From positions 1 through 64,000 of the forward strand of contig CAMCHP010000005.1 in assembly GCA_945874695.1 (NCBI GenBank): a DNA stretch of 64,000 nt, given 5' to 3'. A program made the translations under genes and the position numbers. Positions 50,985 through 59,657 of the stretch are shown one piece after another. The stretch is from Chryseobacterium gleum. GTDB taxonomy: Bacteria; Bacteroidota; Bacteroidia; Flavobacteriales_D; Sanyastnellaceae. The notes beneath the pieces were generated by a model, which was not told where the DNA came from, did no database searches, and saw only the letters and a list, made by a program, of their open reading frames with translations. Position 1 is the first letter of the stretch. Every line of letters begins with the position of its first letter.

Positions 50985-51920
50985 ATGAATATGACAGCGA
51001 AAGACTTCTTTCAACAGTTCCCTGATGAAGCAGCGTGCGTCCGCCACATGAAAACAGAGCGCGAGAAGAACGGCCTCGTTTGCCGAAAATGTACTTCGAA
51101 GCAATTGAGTTGGGTCAGTACGATTGACCGTTGGGAATGCATGGATTGCCGTGCAAAAACAACCATCAGAAGCGGCACTATCATGATGCACAGTAAGCTG
51201 CCGCTTCACACTTGGTACTGCTGCATGTTCTTGATGATGAGCACCACCAAGGCCGTTTCGGCAAAAGACATGCAGCAGCGATTGGGAATGAAGCGGTATG
51301 AGACGGTTTGGTACATGATGCAAAAGATTCGATTGGCTATGGGCAAGGCGAATGAGTCTGTCAAACTTGATGGAACAGTAGAGTTCGACGATGGCTTTTT
51401 TCGCGCCGACAAGAAAGAGAAGGATCCTCAGCAGCACCTTTTCAATCGCGGCAGAGGAAGCGAGCGAACCCCGCCCGTTCTGGTTGCCGTTCAACGCGGA
51501 ACGCGCTCTTAGCGCAAAACGCGAAACGACATCGAACAGAACACTCGAGCGGGACGTCTGCGCATGGAGCACTTGCCCGATTTTAGCGGCAAGACCTACG
51601 GCGCGCCTGACAAACGGCTGCTCACCAAGAAAACCTCCGCTATCAGTGATGCCAACCCAAGCTACAACGCTATTAAACCCCATGTTGAGCGTCATCAACC
51701 TAGTAAAACTGAGCCCAAAAAGGCAGCCAAAGCTCTGCCCTAGGTGCATATTGTCATCAGCAATGCCAAACGTTTGTTTCTCGGAACATACCATTCGATA
51801 TCAAATTGTTGGTTGCAATGCTACCTGAACGAGTTCTGCTTCAAATTCAACCGGCGGTTTGAACGCCATATATCAGTTAACCAGTTGATTACAGTCATAG
51901 CAACGAACCAACTACACTAA
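50985..51920 (+). pseudogene. IS1595-family (ISXO2-like) transposase, inactivated by two stop codons
   Basis: A single reading frame of 312 codons interrupted by two in-frame TAG codons (51510 and 51741) but no frameshift. The N-terminal zinc-ribbon CRKC..C..C and WECMDCRAKTTIRSGTIM are typical of IS1595 transposases; the middle has RRLGMKRY-like and FDDGFF segments; after the first stop come MEHLPDFSGKTYG and NPSYNAIKPHVERH; after the second YLNEFCFKFNRRFE, the conserved family C-terminus. TAG is used as a normal stop by other genes here (e.g. the O-methyltransferase), so the element is dead. Terminal inverted repeats were not recognised. Confidence 0.8.
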
Positions 51921-52247
51921 AGCGAACATACATTGTAACCCAAGCGAAGATACACAATTTCAATGGTCGTCGAATGGTGAGCGATACGGCATGTGTCAAG
52001 CATCTACACAACAGCGCGACATGAACACATGCCTAAACATGCTCAACACACATGAAACCCTAAATCGCACGCCTTACTCAATTTCTGCTCACAGGGCGCG
52101 GCATTGCGAAGCAACGGCGCTGGGTATTCACAACAAACATAACAATGCACGGCTGAGCCGATCATCGCGCCCCCGCATCTTTCCGCGTGAATTAGAATTT
52201 TACGTACATTTCATCGAGCGTGTCGCTCCCCCTGAAGTACCTCCGCT
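51921..52247. other. Intergenic region after the transposase remnant
   Basis: No supported gene. The left part may contain the outer end of the insertion sequence, but I could not pair it with the region before 50985. Upstream of the small gene at 52248 a sequence TACATTTC (about 52204) partly resembles a -7 box. Confidence 0.35.
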
Positions 52248-52466
52248 ATGCGTAAATCGACATCTTCTGTGCGCTTTGTAAGTATCGCGTTCCTAACGCT
52301 CTTCCTCGCTATCGGACTACTGCAATGCACCAAAACCGACCGCGGAACGGCATGCATCCCAGCACAAAATGAAGACGAATGCCGCGTGTGCTGCGATGAT
52401 ATGGGACTCAGCTTTAAAGAATGGTTTCAGCGCGAAATCGATCGCGGTGATTGCTTTTGCGAATAA
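52248..52466 (+). CDS. Small cysteine-rich exported protein
   Basis: 72 residues: hydrophobic signal (about 9-27, ...LFLAIGLLQC) followed by a short mature domain with seven Cys (ACIPAQNEDECRVCCDD...DCFCE), about 45 residues. Could be a lipoprotein, though Gln before the Cys is not the usual lipobox residue. The spacing of the cysteines suggests disulphide bonds or metal binding. Family and function are unknown. Confidence 0.6.
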   Translation: MRKSTSSVRFVSIAFLTLFLAIGLLQCTKTDRGTACIPAQNEDECRVCCDDMGLSFKEWFQREIDRGDCFCE

Positions 52467-52478
52467 CGCAGTGCTCGA

Positions 52479-52925
52479 CTAGTTGTCGCGCTCTTCGAGG
52501 CGCTTAGAAAGCTCTTGCCCGATCTTCATGCCCCACGCCTGCCCCACTTGCATCGACTCTTCCATAATGGCCGGGGTGCTCGTTATAAACTTCTTGCCCA
52601 AAGGCGTTTCATAAAACTCAACCAAGCCGCGCAAATCTTCAATGGTCATGTGCTTTTGGTAAACAGGCACCAACATCAAAACCAAGTCATCCATCGAAGT
52701 GCGCAAAAACTCTTGCTGCAACTCATCCCAGTAACCCGCTGGGGCGCCAGGCATCTGCGTCTTGTACATGTCAACCATTTGAATGATGGCGGTACGGTAC
52801 GTTTCTTCAACACCCGAAGCGATGAACATTTCTTTCAAGGCCTTATAATACGGATCGGTGCTTTGACCAAAGCTGCTCGTTAAACTCACAAGCATCAATG
52901 CCATTGCGCATACTGCTGTTTTCAT
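52479..52925 (-). CDS. DUF2059-domain exported protein
   Basis: 148 residues from the ATG at 52925 (MKTAVCAMALM), giving a signal peptide ending SFGQS; an upstream Met at 52994 is rejected. The C-terminal region VPVYQKHMTIEDLRGLVEFYETPLGKKFI is the DUF2059 signature, a helical domain found in many periplasmic proteins of Bacteroidota and Proteobacteria without known biochemistry. Ends tail to tail with the small Cys-rich gene, 12 bp apart. Confidence 0.88.
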   Translation of the reverse strand: MKTAVCAMALMLVSLTSSFGQSTDPYYKALKEMFIASGVEETYRTAIIQMVDMYKTQMPGAPAGYWDELQQEFLRTSMDDLVLMLVPVYQKHMTIEDLRGLVEFYETPLGKKFITSTPAIMEESMQVGQAWGMKIGQELSKRLEERDN

Positions 52926-53023
52926 TTCTTTATGGGTTTTGGGTAAAGGTATGCGCTCCGTTTGAATGTTCCGAAGCTCAGCATCAAAAAACAACCCAAA
53001 AAAGAATCCAATTTCACTGGAGG

Positions 53024-53860
53024 TTACGGATTACAAAAATCACAATACATCGGATCCTGCGTGGTTTGTCCGCTAGGGAAGTCGACTTCGTGACTGAATG
53101 CGCAATGGGTACATGTATAAACATGACTGCGCACGGTGGCCGTGGGCATGCCACACAAACCACACGGCAAGCCCTTTTTGGCTTGGGTGACGCTGTAGCC
53201 GGGGGTTTGGCATTGCGGACATAAACTGCCGAGCTTGTCGAGCAGGTTCAGGGTCGCCTCTTCGATCACCTTCATTCGGGTCGGATTGAGGTGCGCGCGC
53301 ATGTCGGTTTCAACGTACACCCGCCCGTTTTGGCTCATGAGGCGGTTGAAGCCGTCACGCAAGTCATGTGCGCTGGTGACGCCTTTGATGATGCCCTCAA
53401 AAGATGTTTGCGAACGTCGCAAGATCAAGCCGTGCGCAGGAAAGCCAACCTCCTGTGCGAAGGCCATGAGCTCATTTTCGTCGGCTACGTCGCGGCCATT
53501 GAAATTCGTTGCCGTACTTAACGCACGGGCTGCAATTTGAAGCTGGTGTTTGCGATCAACCAAAACCAGCATTTCATCATCGGCGCTCACAAAATACAAG
53601 GCAGGATGCGGACCAAATGAACCCTCGCTGGCGACGGCCAAATCGCATCCGGTTTGATCCATGGCCATTTCGCATTTCAACACCGCCGCGGCCAGGGGAT
53701 CGAGCTCACGCTGCACTTCACCTGAAAATGTACCGAGCTGATCGGTGTCTAAATCGGATGCGACAAAACACGATACACCAAGGGCGCGCTCGAGGTGAGG
53801 CGCGATGACGCGCTCTTTGCTGTGCTTGGTGGCAATCACCAATTTTCGTCCTGCAAACAT
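53024..53860 (-). CDS. Uncharacterised protein with C-terminal zinc ribbons (DUF6671-like)
   Basis: 278 residues, cytoplasmic. The N-terminal about 200 residues (GRKLVIATKHSKERVIAPHLE; CDLAVASEGSFGPHP; ADDEMLVLVDRKH) match, as far as I recall, the DUF6671 family; the last about 70 residues contain four CxxC pairs (LCPQCQTPG, PCGLCG, TCTHCAF, YCDFC) forming two zinc ribbons. The name of the family is from memory. It lies 5 bp downstream of the dihydroorotase gene and is likely co-transcribed. Function is unknown. Confidence 0.7.
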   Translation of the reverse strand: MFAGRKLVIATKHSKERVIAPHLERALGVSCFVASDLDTDQLGTFSGEVQRELDPLAAAVLKCEMAMDQTGCDLAVASEGSFGPHPALYFVSADDEMLVLVDRKHQLQIAARALSTATNFNGRDVADENELMAFAQEVGFPAHGLILRRSQTSFEGIIKGVTSAHDLRDGFNRLMSQNGRVYVETDMRAHLNPTRMKVIEEATLNLLDKLGSLCPQCQTPGYSVTQAKKGLPCGLCGMPTATVRSHVYTCTHCAFSHEVDFPSGQTTQDPMYCDFCNP

Positions 53861-53865
53861 CGCTT

Positions 53866-55227
53866 TTACCTTTCGTGGGTGCGCGCTTTCCCAGGCAGCA
53901 AGGCTTGTCCGCGGCTGCTTTCATCGAATCGCCCCGCGTCGTAAACAACATTCCCGTTCACCAGCGTTGTACACACGCGCGCGCTGAAGGTTGTGCCCTC
54001 CAGCGGTGACCAGCCACATTTGTACAGGAGGTTGGTTTTGTCAACCGTCCATGGTGCGTGCAAATCAACCAGCACCAAATCGGCAAAGTAGCCTTCGCGA
54101 ATGAAGCCGCGCTTTTCGATGTTGTAAAGAATGGCCGGATTGTGGCACATTTTCTCGACGATTTTGGGCAGGCTGATGCGTTGTTGGGCATGAAACTCGA
54201 GCATGCAAACAAGGGCATGTTGCACCATGGGCGCACCTGACATGGCTTGGAAATAAGACTTCTGCTTCTCGTCGAGGGTGTGTGGCGCGTGATCGGTGGT
54301 GATTAAGTCGATGCGATCGTCAAGTAAAGCGTCAAAAAGGCCCTGCCGATCTTGTGCGGTTTTGATGGCAGGATTCCACTTGATCAAGGTGCCCAAGCGT
54401 TCATAATCTTCATCTGAAAACCACAAATGATGCACACACACTTCGGTGGTTATGCGCTTTTCAATCAGGGGTATATCGTTGCGAAACAGTTTGGTTTCAG
54501 CCGCTGTGGTGAGGTGCAAAATGTGCAGACGTGCGTTGTGCTTTCGGGCGAGTTCGAGTGCGCGCGCGGTGGCTTCATAGCAGGCTTGCTCACTGCGAAT
54601 CAAGGGGTGAAACTTTACAGGAACATCCTCGCCGTAACGTTCCCTATAAGCGGCTTCGTTGGCTTCAACCACCGCTTCTTTTTCAGAATGGATGGCAATG
54701 ATGGATTTGCAACTTGCGAAGAGTTTCTCCATCACGGCAGGATTATCAGCCAAGAGGTTACCTTTCTTCGTGAAGTAGAGCCCATCATCAGAAACACCGA
54801 GCAAAATGGGCAATTCAGCCTGATTCACAGCATCTATATTTTCACTGTTCACCCCAAGAAAAAACGAATAATTCGCCAGCGATTTCGTTGCCGCGAGGGC
54901 ATATTTTTCAAGGAGCAATTCAGGCGTGAGCACATTCGGCACGGTGTTCGGCATGTCGATGAAAGAGGTTGTACCACCGGCAACGGCCGCTTTGCTCTCG
55001 CTGTATAAATCGGCTTTGTGCGTTAGTCCGGGATCACGAAAGTGCACCTGACCATCGATGACGCCGGGAAGCAGGTGCTTTCCAGTGCCATCGATGCAAT
55101 GGTAATTGGGTTGGGGTTCGATGGCACCAATGCGTGCAATGTGGGCATTGTGAATGAGGACATCGGCCTGAAAAACAGCACCTTCATTGACGAGGGTGGC
55201 ACCTTGAATGAGAATAAAACGATCCAT
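53866..55227 (-). CDS. pyrC: Dihydroorotase (class I type)
   Basis: Cyclises N-carbamoyl-aspartate to dihydroorotate in pyrimidine synthesis. 453 residues of the amidohydrolase superfamily: metal site DGQVHFRDPG, substrate segment DMPNTVPN, later histidines in IIAIHSE and LHILHLTT, and the catalytic aspartate region TTDHAPHTLDEK. Full catalytic residues suggest an active enzyme rather than an inactive PyrC homologue. No other pyrimidine gene is adjacent. Confidence 0.92.
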   Translation of the reverse strand: MDRFILIQGATLVNEGAVFQADVLIHNAHIARIGAIEPQPNYHCIDGTGKHLLPGVIDGQVHFRDPGLTHKADLYSESKAAVAGGTTSFIDMPNTVPNVLTPELLLEKYALAATKSLANYSFFLGVNSENIDAVNQAELPILLGVSDDGLYFTKKGNLLADNPAVMEKLFASCKSIIAIHSEKEAVVEANEAAYRERYGEDVPVKFHPLIRSEQACYEATARALELARKHNARLHILHLTTAAETKLFRNDIPLIEKRITTEVCVHHLWFSDEDYERLGTLIKWNPAIKTAQDRQGLFDALLDDRIDLITTDHAPHTLDEKQKSYFQAMSGAPMVQHALVCMLEFHAQQRISLPKIVEKMCHNPAILYNIEKRGFIREGYFADLVLVDLHAPWTVDKTNLLYKCGWSPLEGTTFSARVCTTLVNGNVVYDAGRFDESSRGQALLPGKARTHER

Positions 55228-55260
55228 TTTGGGGGTATATCGATTCAGCGCGGTTTTTTT

Positions 55261-55333
55261 GTTTTCTGCTTCGCAGGATGCAAAAGTAAGCTCAAAAGGA
55301 ATGCGCTTCCCATCCGCCCGTTAGGGCGAAAAC
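55261..55333. repeat. Dispersed palindromes, copies 12 and 13, head to head
   Basis: Copy 12 (55261-55280, plus): GTTTTC, short stem TGC-TTC-GCA, GGATG. Copy 13 (55311-55333, minus): GTTTTC, GCCC-TAAC-GGGC, GGATG. The GGATG ends face each other, 30 bp apart, upstream of the dihydroorotase gene. Copy 13 matches copy 1 exactly over 23 bp. Confidence 0.75.
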
Positions 55334-55433
55334 GAAAGCCAACGCGCATGCAGAGCTGGCGTTGGACTTTGTACTAAACTTCACTTTTTAAACCCTGAGC
55401 CGAACCTGAATCGATCACCTGCACGAGATCAAT

Positions 55434-55462
55434 AAAAAAGCGTCAAGTTAGTTGACGCTTTT
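55434..55462 (-). terminator. Rho-independent terminator of the 93-residue protein gene
   Basis: Stem AAGCGTCAA/TTGACGCTT with a 5-base loop and six T residues on the minus strand, about 60 bp after the stop at 55521. Confidence 0.85.
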
Positions 55463-55520
55463 CATGCGCTCGAAAAATTTTCTACCGCATGACATGTGAA
55501 TTTATGAAATGCTTATTTAA

Positions 55521-55802
55521 TCAAATAATATTGACTATGCGTTTTGCAGGAATAATCAAGCCCTGCTTCAAGATGACCGACTCGTCGGTTACGCCCCAAA
55601 TGGTTGTGTCGACAAAAAACTTGGTTTGCAAATCTTCGAAGTAGACCTTGAATTTGATGCGTTCGAGGTTACCCAGGGCCATTGCACGTTCGAGTGCTGA
55701 ACGGCGAAGCTTGCGGTCATTTTCGTTAGTTAGTACATCTTCATTGGGAAAGCGTAAACTTCCAACTTCTTCTTTTGCTATTTCATTGTATGCGGTACTC
55801 AT
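55521..55802 (-). CDS. Hypothetical 93-residue protein, paralogue 1
   Basis: 93 residues, no signal peptide. Charged helical N-terminal half and a beta-rich C-terminal half ending VDTTIWGVTDESVILKQGLIIPAKRIVNII. It has a close paralogue of equal length at 56439-56720, with near identity in the last 40 residues (TTIWGVTDESVILK). The conserved C-terminal part may be a small beta-barrel. Family unknown to me. Followed by its own terminator. Confidence 0.75.
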   Translation of the reverse strand: MSTAYNEIAKEEVGSLRFPNEDVLTNENDRKLRRSALERAMALGNLERIKFKVYFEDLQTKFFVDTTIWGVTDESVILKQGLIIPAKRIVNII

Positions 55803-55907
55803 AGTAATTAGGTTATTGAGTATCCATGTACGGAAAGCGATAAGATTGGTTCGCTCGATTCACATTTTTTTTAAAATTAAAAGTTGGGGTTTCGACCTGC
55901 AAAAAAA

Positions 55908-55934
55908 AAGCCGCTGCACAATGTACAGCGGCTT
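55908..55934 (-). terminator. Rho-independent terminator of the 86-residue protein gene
   Basis: Stem AAGCCGCTG/CAGCGGCTT with a 9-base loop and nine T residues on the minus strand, 18 bp after the stop at 55952. Confidence 0.88.
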
Positions 55935-55951
55935 AAAAGCTATGGCTCAAA

Positions 55952-56212
55952 TTACTTGGTAGCTGCCCATTTGCGAATCTCAGTGCGGAACCACTCGTCG
56001 GCAGCTTCGGTCCACTTGAAGTTTTCGCGAAGGTACTTCACCGTGTCTTTTTCGGTGTCGGTGTATGAATCACCGTCCATAACCGCTTCGAGCAGCTGCT
56101 CAGCATCTGCTTGAGAAATACGGCCGTCACCAGCACCTGAAGTAAGTTTCTCGGCGAGCTCGAGCAGTTCTGCATCGTAGCGCACACCGTCAATAGTTTT
56201 GTAGTAACCCAT
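55952..56212 (-). CDS. Small conserved hypothetical protein (86 residues)
   Basis: 86 residues from the ATG at 56212 (MGYYKTIDGVRYDAELLELA). The segment SGAGDGRISQADAEQLLEAVMDG reads as one EF-hand-like loop and TDTEKDTVKYLRENFKWTEAADEWFRTEIRKWAA as a helical tail; very similar small proteins occur across many bacteria without assigned function. Cytoplasmic. It has its own strong terminator and lies between the two paralogous 93-residue protein genes. Confidence 0.8.
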   Translation of the reverse strand: MGYYKTIDGVRYDAELLELAEKLTSGAGDGRISQADAEQLLEAVMDGDSYTDTEKDTVKYLRENFKWTEAADEWFRTEIRKWAATK

Positions 56213-56438
56213 GGAATTAAGTTTCAAAAATGAAAGAGATTTGATTAACGTCGTTAAAAATAAAGTCTCCCTTTAGAAAAGACAAACGGATTGACGTTAA
56301 ATCTTACGTTAAATCTCAATGCGCAGTGTACAACCCTTGCTATTGCTTGCTGTCAGACGCATGCGTGTCTTTGAAGACACCCATCGACTTTGAAGAACCT
56401 CGCGTTTTTCTGCTCCCTGCTGGTGTATGAACGATTGG

Positions 56439-56720
56439 TTAAATGATGCTCACAATGCGCTTGGCTGGGATTGTTAAACCGCGTTTCAAAATCACGCTTT
56501 CATCGGTTACGCCCCAAATGGTGGTATCAACGAAGAGCTTTGATTGCGCATCTTCGAAGTAAATCTTAAACTTGATTTGTTCTAAATTGCCAAGTGTCAT
56601 GGCACGTTCAAGGGCTGTTCTTCGCTGTTTGCGATCGCTGTCAGAGGCTAAGACGTCTTGGTCAGGAAAATCTAATTCACCAACCTTCTCTTTCGCAATT
56701 TCAATGTAAGCTGTAGTCAT
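56439..56720 (-). CDS. Hypothetical 93-residue protein, paralogue 2
   Basis: From the ATG at 56720 the protein is 93 residues, the same length as paralogue 1 at 55521-55802, which is why the longer frame to 56819 is rejected. It begins MTTAYIEIAKEKVG and ends TTIWGVTDESVILKRGLTIPAKRIVSII. Divergence is concentrated in the first 50 residues. The two copies bracket the 86-residue protein gene, consistent with duplication of a unit and retention of both. The 211-bp gap to 56228 holds no gene I can support. Confidence 0.72.
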   Translation of the reverse strand: MTTAYIEIAKEKVGELDFPDQDVLASDSDRKQRRTALERAMTLGNLEQIKFKIYFEDAQSKLFVDTTIWGVTDESVILKRGLTIPAKRIVSII

Positions 56721-56940
56721 AGCAAGCACGTTTTCGATTTCGATTGGCAGTGGGTCTCGGCTGTTCAAACCGCCGACAAAAATGACCATTGCCCACCTTT
56801 CATCCTTAAAGATACACAAATCGCGATGCGGCTGGCAACCAAAAAATAGTTAAGAGTCATGCATACCCGAACACTTTGATTCGGGGAGCATCCCGCGGAG
56901 CGGTAAAAAACAAAAAGCTTTCACGAACTTGCGCGGGTTT

Positions 56941-57390
56941 ATGATCACGAAACAACAGGTACATCAGGCATGCCTCCACGTAATGGAGGAGAAAATCACC
57001 GCCTTGCAGAAAGCGCTTGACGAACTGTCAGCTGGTGCCGATAGCGAGTCAAAAAGTACCGCTGGCGATAAGCACGAAACCGGTCGGGCCATGGTTCAAA
57101 TTGAACAAGCGCGCCTCGGCAAACAGTTGAGTGAACTGGTGTTGCAGCAGCAGGCATTGCGCAGCATCGATCCTGAGCACACCTGCGACCGAGTGATGCA
57201 AGGCTGTTTAGTGCGTGTAGCGCAAGGTTTGTTTTATGTGAGCATTGCGATGGGTCGCGTTGCGGTTGGCGACCAATCGGTGATGACGCTTTCAACGGCG
57301 TCGCCGCTGGGTGCGGTTTGGCTCGGTGCCAAGGTTGGTGAGGTGCGTCACTTTAATGGTGTGGCTTACGCTATGCTCGAGGTGGCCTAA
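56941..57390 (+). CDS. GreA/GreB-like C-terminal domain protein
   Basis: 149 residues from the ATG at 56941 (MITKQQVHQ). The N-terminal half is a helical hairpin with ALQKALDELS and AGDKHETGRAMVQIEQARLGKQL, and the end LSTASPLGAVWLGAKVGEVRHFNG resembles the SPLG-containing FKBP-like C-terminus of GreA/GreB transcript cleavage factors. Homologues in Bacteroidota are often mislabelled 3-oxoacyl-ACP synthase. It may act at the RNA polymerase secondary channel, but this is by resemblance. Confidence 0.72.
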   Translation: MITKQQVHQACLHVMEEKITALQKALDELSAGADSESKSTAGDKHETGRAMVQIEQARLGKQLSELVLQQQALRSIDPEHTCDRVMQGCLVRVAQGLFYVSIAMGRVAVGDQSVMTLSTASPLGAVWLGAKVGEVRHFNGVAYAMLEVA

Positions 57391-57404
57391 GGTTCTACTC
57401 CCCT

Positions 57405-57710
57405 TTAATACCAACCAACTGATCTAGAAACTTTCAGAACTTCGGTGTGGGGTACATGGTCATGGCGTGCACGGTAATCGACTTGCGCATCTTCCATCTT
57501 CTTACCGAGGTCTTTCACGGAGCTGGTAGTCCCCATTTGCTGCGGGAGTTGACCGAGGCGAATTTCAAGTACAAAACTGCCGTTCTTAAATTCGTTTTCA
57601 TCAATGTGCGCGCTGTCTTAAAACATCACCGCCAATACGCCCCACTGGGTTTCGACACTTTTATATTGTGCAATCTGAACTTCGTTCTTTTCCATTTTGC
57701 AGTGGGTCAT
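57405..57710 (-). pseudogene. Probable broken small gene
   Basis: On the minus strand a 102-codon frame starts MTHCKMEKNEVQIAQYKSVE, meets a TAA at codon 31 (57618-57620), and continues as coding-like sequence (DSAHIDENEFKNGSFVLEIR ... HTEVLKVSRSVGWY) to a stop at 57405. Composition and periodicity look coding on both sides of the stop, and the plus-strand frame in the same place does not look like a protein. Family unknown. Tail to tail with the Gre-like gene. Could also be two short genes. Confidence 0.4.
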
Positions 57711-57991
57711 TAAGCCTTGATCGAATTGATAATCACATGACAAAGGTGAGCACAGTGCAAACGGACACCGTTATACAATTCCCTCAATTTGTTACATAAT
57801 TCGTAGGAACAACGCCAACGAAGGGTTCTTAGCGCCCTTATTGACCGATTCACTGGCTGCTCGCGACTTAAGCCAAAAAGAGCCGCAGTGCAAACGCACT
57901 TCGATACAGCGAAAAAACCGAGTGGCGTATTCGCTCACGCTGATTTAGTAAAGAAAAAGAAGTGCTTTCCGAATGACGCAGACGATTATTT

Positions 57992-58108
57992 ACTTCCCAT
58001 AAACACTCATTTAAATAACTTACGGGAAGTGAATAAAAGAATAATCACTCGAGAAAATTAATTAATTGCTTCCCACAACTCATAATTATTGCTACTTTTG
58101 GGAAGCAA
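57992..58108 (+). promoter_or_regulatory. Doubled inverted repeat with promoter upstream of AAA ATPase gene
   Basis: Two inverted repeats in the otherwise gene-free stretch 57711-58122. First: ACTTCCC (57992-57998) and GGGAAGT (58024-58030). Second: TTGCTTCCCA (58066-58075) and TGGGAAGCAA (58099-58108), a perfect 10-bp pair whose right arm overlaps the -7 box TACTTTTG (58093-58100). This arrangement suggests an operator bound by a dimeric repressor, with autoregulation possible. Confidence 0.5.
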
Positions 58109-58122
58109 ATATTGGATGTCTG

Positions 58123-59538
58123 ATGATCGGAAGAAATTATGAAACCGCAAGACTGCGTGAAAGCTTGAAGTCTCAAAAATCGGAGCTTATAGCTGTTTAT
58201 GGCAGACGCAGAGTAGGCAAGACTTATCTAATACGCAAAGTCTATGAGAAACATATCAAGTTTGAGGTAACAGGGCTATATGGCGGCAACCAAGGAAAAC
58301 AACTTGACATCTTTTTTGATGAGCTGAAAAGAGTGTCTAAAAAAATAAAAGATGAAGATCGGCCCAAAGACTGGAAAGGTGCGTTTGAACTTTTGAAGGC
58401 CTATATCGATGGCCTAAGGAGCACAAATAAAAAAGTAATCTTTATAGATGAAATGCCTTGGCTTGACACACATAAGTCTGACTTTAGAATGTACTTCGGT
58501 CATTTCTGGAATACATATTGTGAAAAGCGAAATGATATTATAATTGTATTATGTGGTTCAGCCGCATCATATATGGTTAAGAATATCATATCAAATCAAG
58601 GCAGTTTACACGCACGACTAACTTATAAGATTCAAGTAAATCCTTTTACATTATTTGAAACTAAAGAATTTTTAAAAAGCAAAAATATAAGCTGGGGACA
58701 CTATCATATACTCCATTTATATATTGCAATAGGAGGAGTTCCACACTATTTAGATAAAGTGAGAAAGGGTGAGAGCGTTGTACAATCCATACAGAGACTC
58801 TGCTTTGACACGAATGGGGATTTGGCAAATGAATTCGATGAGATTTTCGAATCGTTATTTAGCCACTCCTCATCACACATTTCAATTGTACGAGCACTCG
58901 GAAACCTAGGCAAAGGAATTTCAAGGGATGAATTAATATCAAAATCTAAACATGCCGGTGGAGGAGCTTTCACACGAGCTCTTGAAGAGCTTATAGCGTC
59001 TGGGTTTGTGTCAAAATATCCCGCATTTGATAAAAAAGTTCGGAAAATGCTGTATCGCTTGTCTGATGAATATTCGAAATTCTACCTTAAGTATATAGAG
59101 CCGAATAAGAATCAAGGAGAGCACTTTTGGAAATCTATGTTTCAACAGCGAACGTACATAACCTGGGCTGGATTTAATTTTGAAACAATATGTCTCAAGC
59201 ATGTGCATCAGATAAAAAAAGCGCTCAAAATAGAGGGCATACACTCGACGAATTCAAGTTGGTCGATGAAAGACGCACAAGTCGACTTAGTTATAAAAAG
59301 AGCAGACAATTGGGTAAACCTATGTGAAATGAAATTCTACAGTACTCCTTTTAAAATAGGCAAGAATGAACTCATTGACCTGAGGAATAAAGTGTCAAAA
59401 TTTAAGGCTGACACAGGAACAAAAGATGCCGTGGTAGTAACAATGATTTCAACTTATGGCGTTGTTGAAAACGACAATTACCATGAGATCGTAGAAAACT
59501 CTTTCGAAATGGATATTCTATTTGAAGACATTCAATGA
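58123..59538 (+). CDS. AAA ATPase with C-terminal DUF234 nuclease-like domain
   Basis: 471 residues from the ATG at 58123 (MIGRNYETARL). Walker A YGRRRVGKTYLI at about 25-36, Walker B KKVIFIDEMPWLD, sensor-like IIIVLCGSAASYM; then a winged-helix region and a C-terminal DUF234/PD-(D/E)xK-like domain (DAQVDLVIKRADNWVNLCEMKF), in which D...CEMKF resembles the nuclease motif. Such ATPases are widespread in archaea and Bacteroidetes; their role is unclear and links to mobile DNA or defence are suspected. Strongly AT-rich compared with neighbours, suggesting transfer. The upstream inverted repeats and -7 box fix the start; a longer frame from 58066 lies in the promoter. Confidence 0.85.
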   Translation: MIGRNYETARLRESLKSQKSELIAVYGRRRVGKTYLIRKVYEKHIKFEVTGLYGGNQGKQLDIFFDELKRVSKKIKDEDRPKDWKGAFELLKAYIDGLRSTNKKVIFIDEMPWLDTHKSDFRMYFGHFWNTYCEKRNDIIIVLCGSAASYMVKNIISNQGSLHARLTYKIQVNPFTLFETKEFLKSKNISWGHYHILHLYIAIGGVPHYLDKVRKGESVVQSIQRLCFDTNGDLANEFDEIFESLFSHSSSHISIVRALGNLGKGISRDELISKSKHAGGGAFTRALEELIASGFVSKYPAFDKKVRKMLYRLSDEYSKFYLKYIEPNKNQGEHFWKSMFQQRTYITWAGFNFETICLKHVHQIKKALKIEGIHSTNSSWSMKDAQVDLVIKRADNWVNLCEMKFYSTPFKIGKNELIDLRNKVSKFKADTGTKDAVVVTMISTYGVVENDNYHEIVENSFEMDILFEDIQ

Positions 59539-59624
59539 ACCAAATCTCGAACCGTGATTTTCTTTATTGAATGGGTTTGTAACAGCGACACGCCGTTACA
59601 GTACGCTGTGAGGAGTCTCGAAAA

Positions 59625-59656
59625 AAGCCCTGTAACTTAGCGTTACAGGGCTTTTT
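59625..59656. terminator. Bidirectional terminator next to tRNA-Leu
   Basis: Stem AAGCCCTGTAAC/GTTACAGGGCTT with a 5-base loop, A-run on the left and T-run on the right. It ends the tRNA transcript on the minus strand and may also stop transcription from the AAA ATPase gene. Confidence 0.9.
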
Positions 59657-59657
59657 G

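Noticed and set aside
50823-51794. A 323-codon frame antisense to the transposase remnant
   Set aside because: The plus strand carries recognisable IS1595 transposase motifs over the whole length; the antisense translation has no motif.
57447-57713. An 88-codon plus-strand frame
   Set aside because: The opposite strand reads more like protein (57405-57710), and this one lacks any domain.
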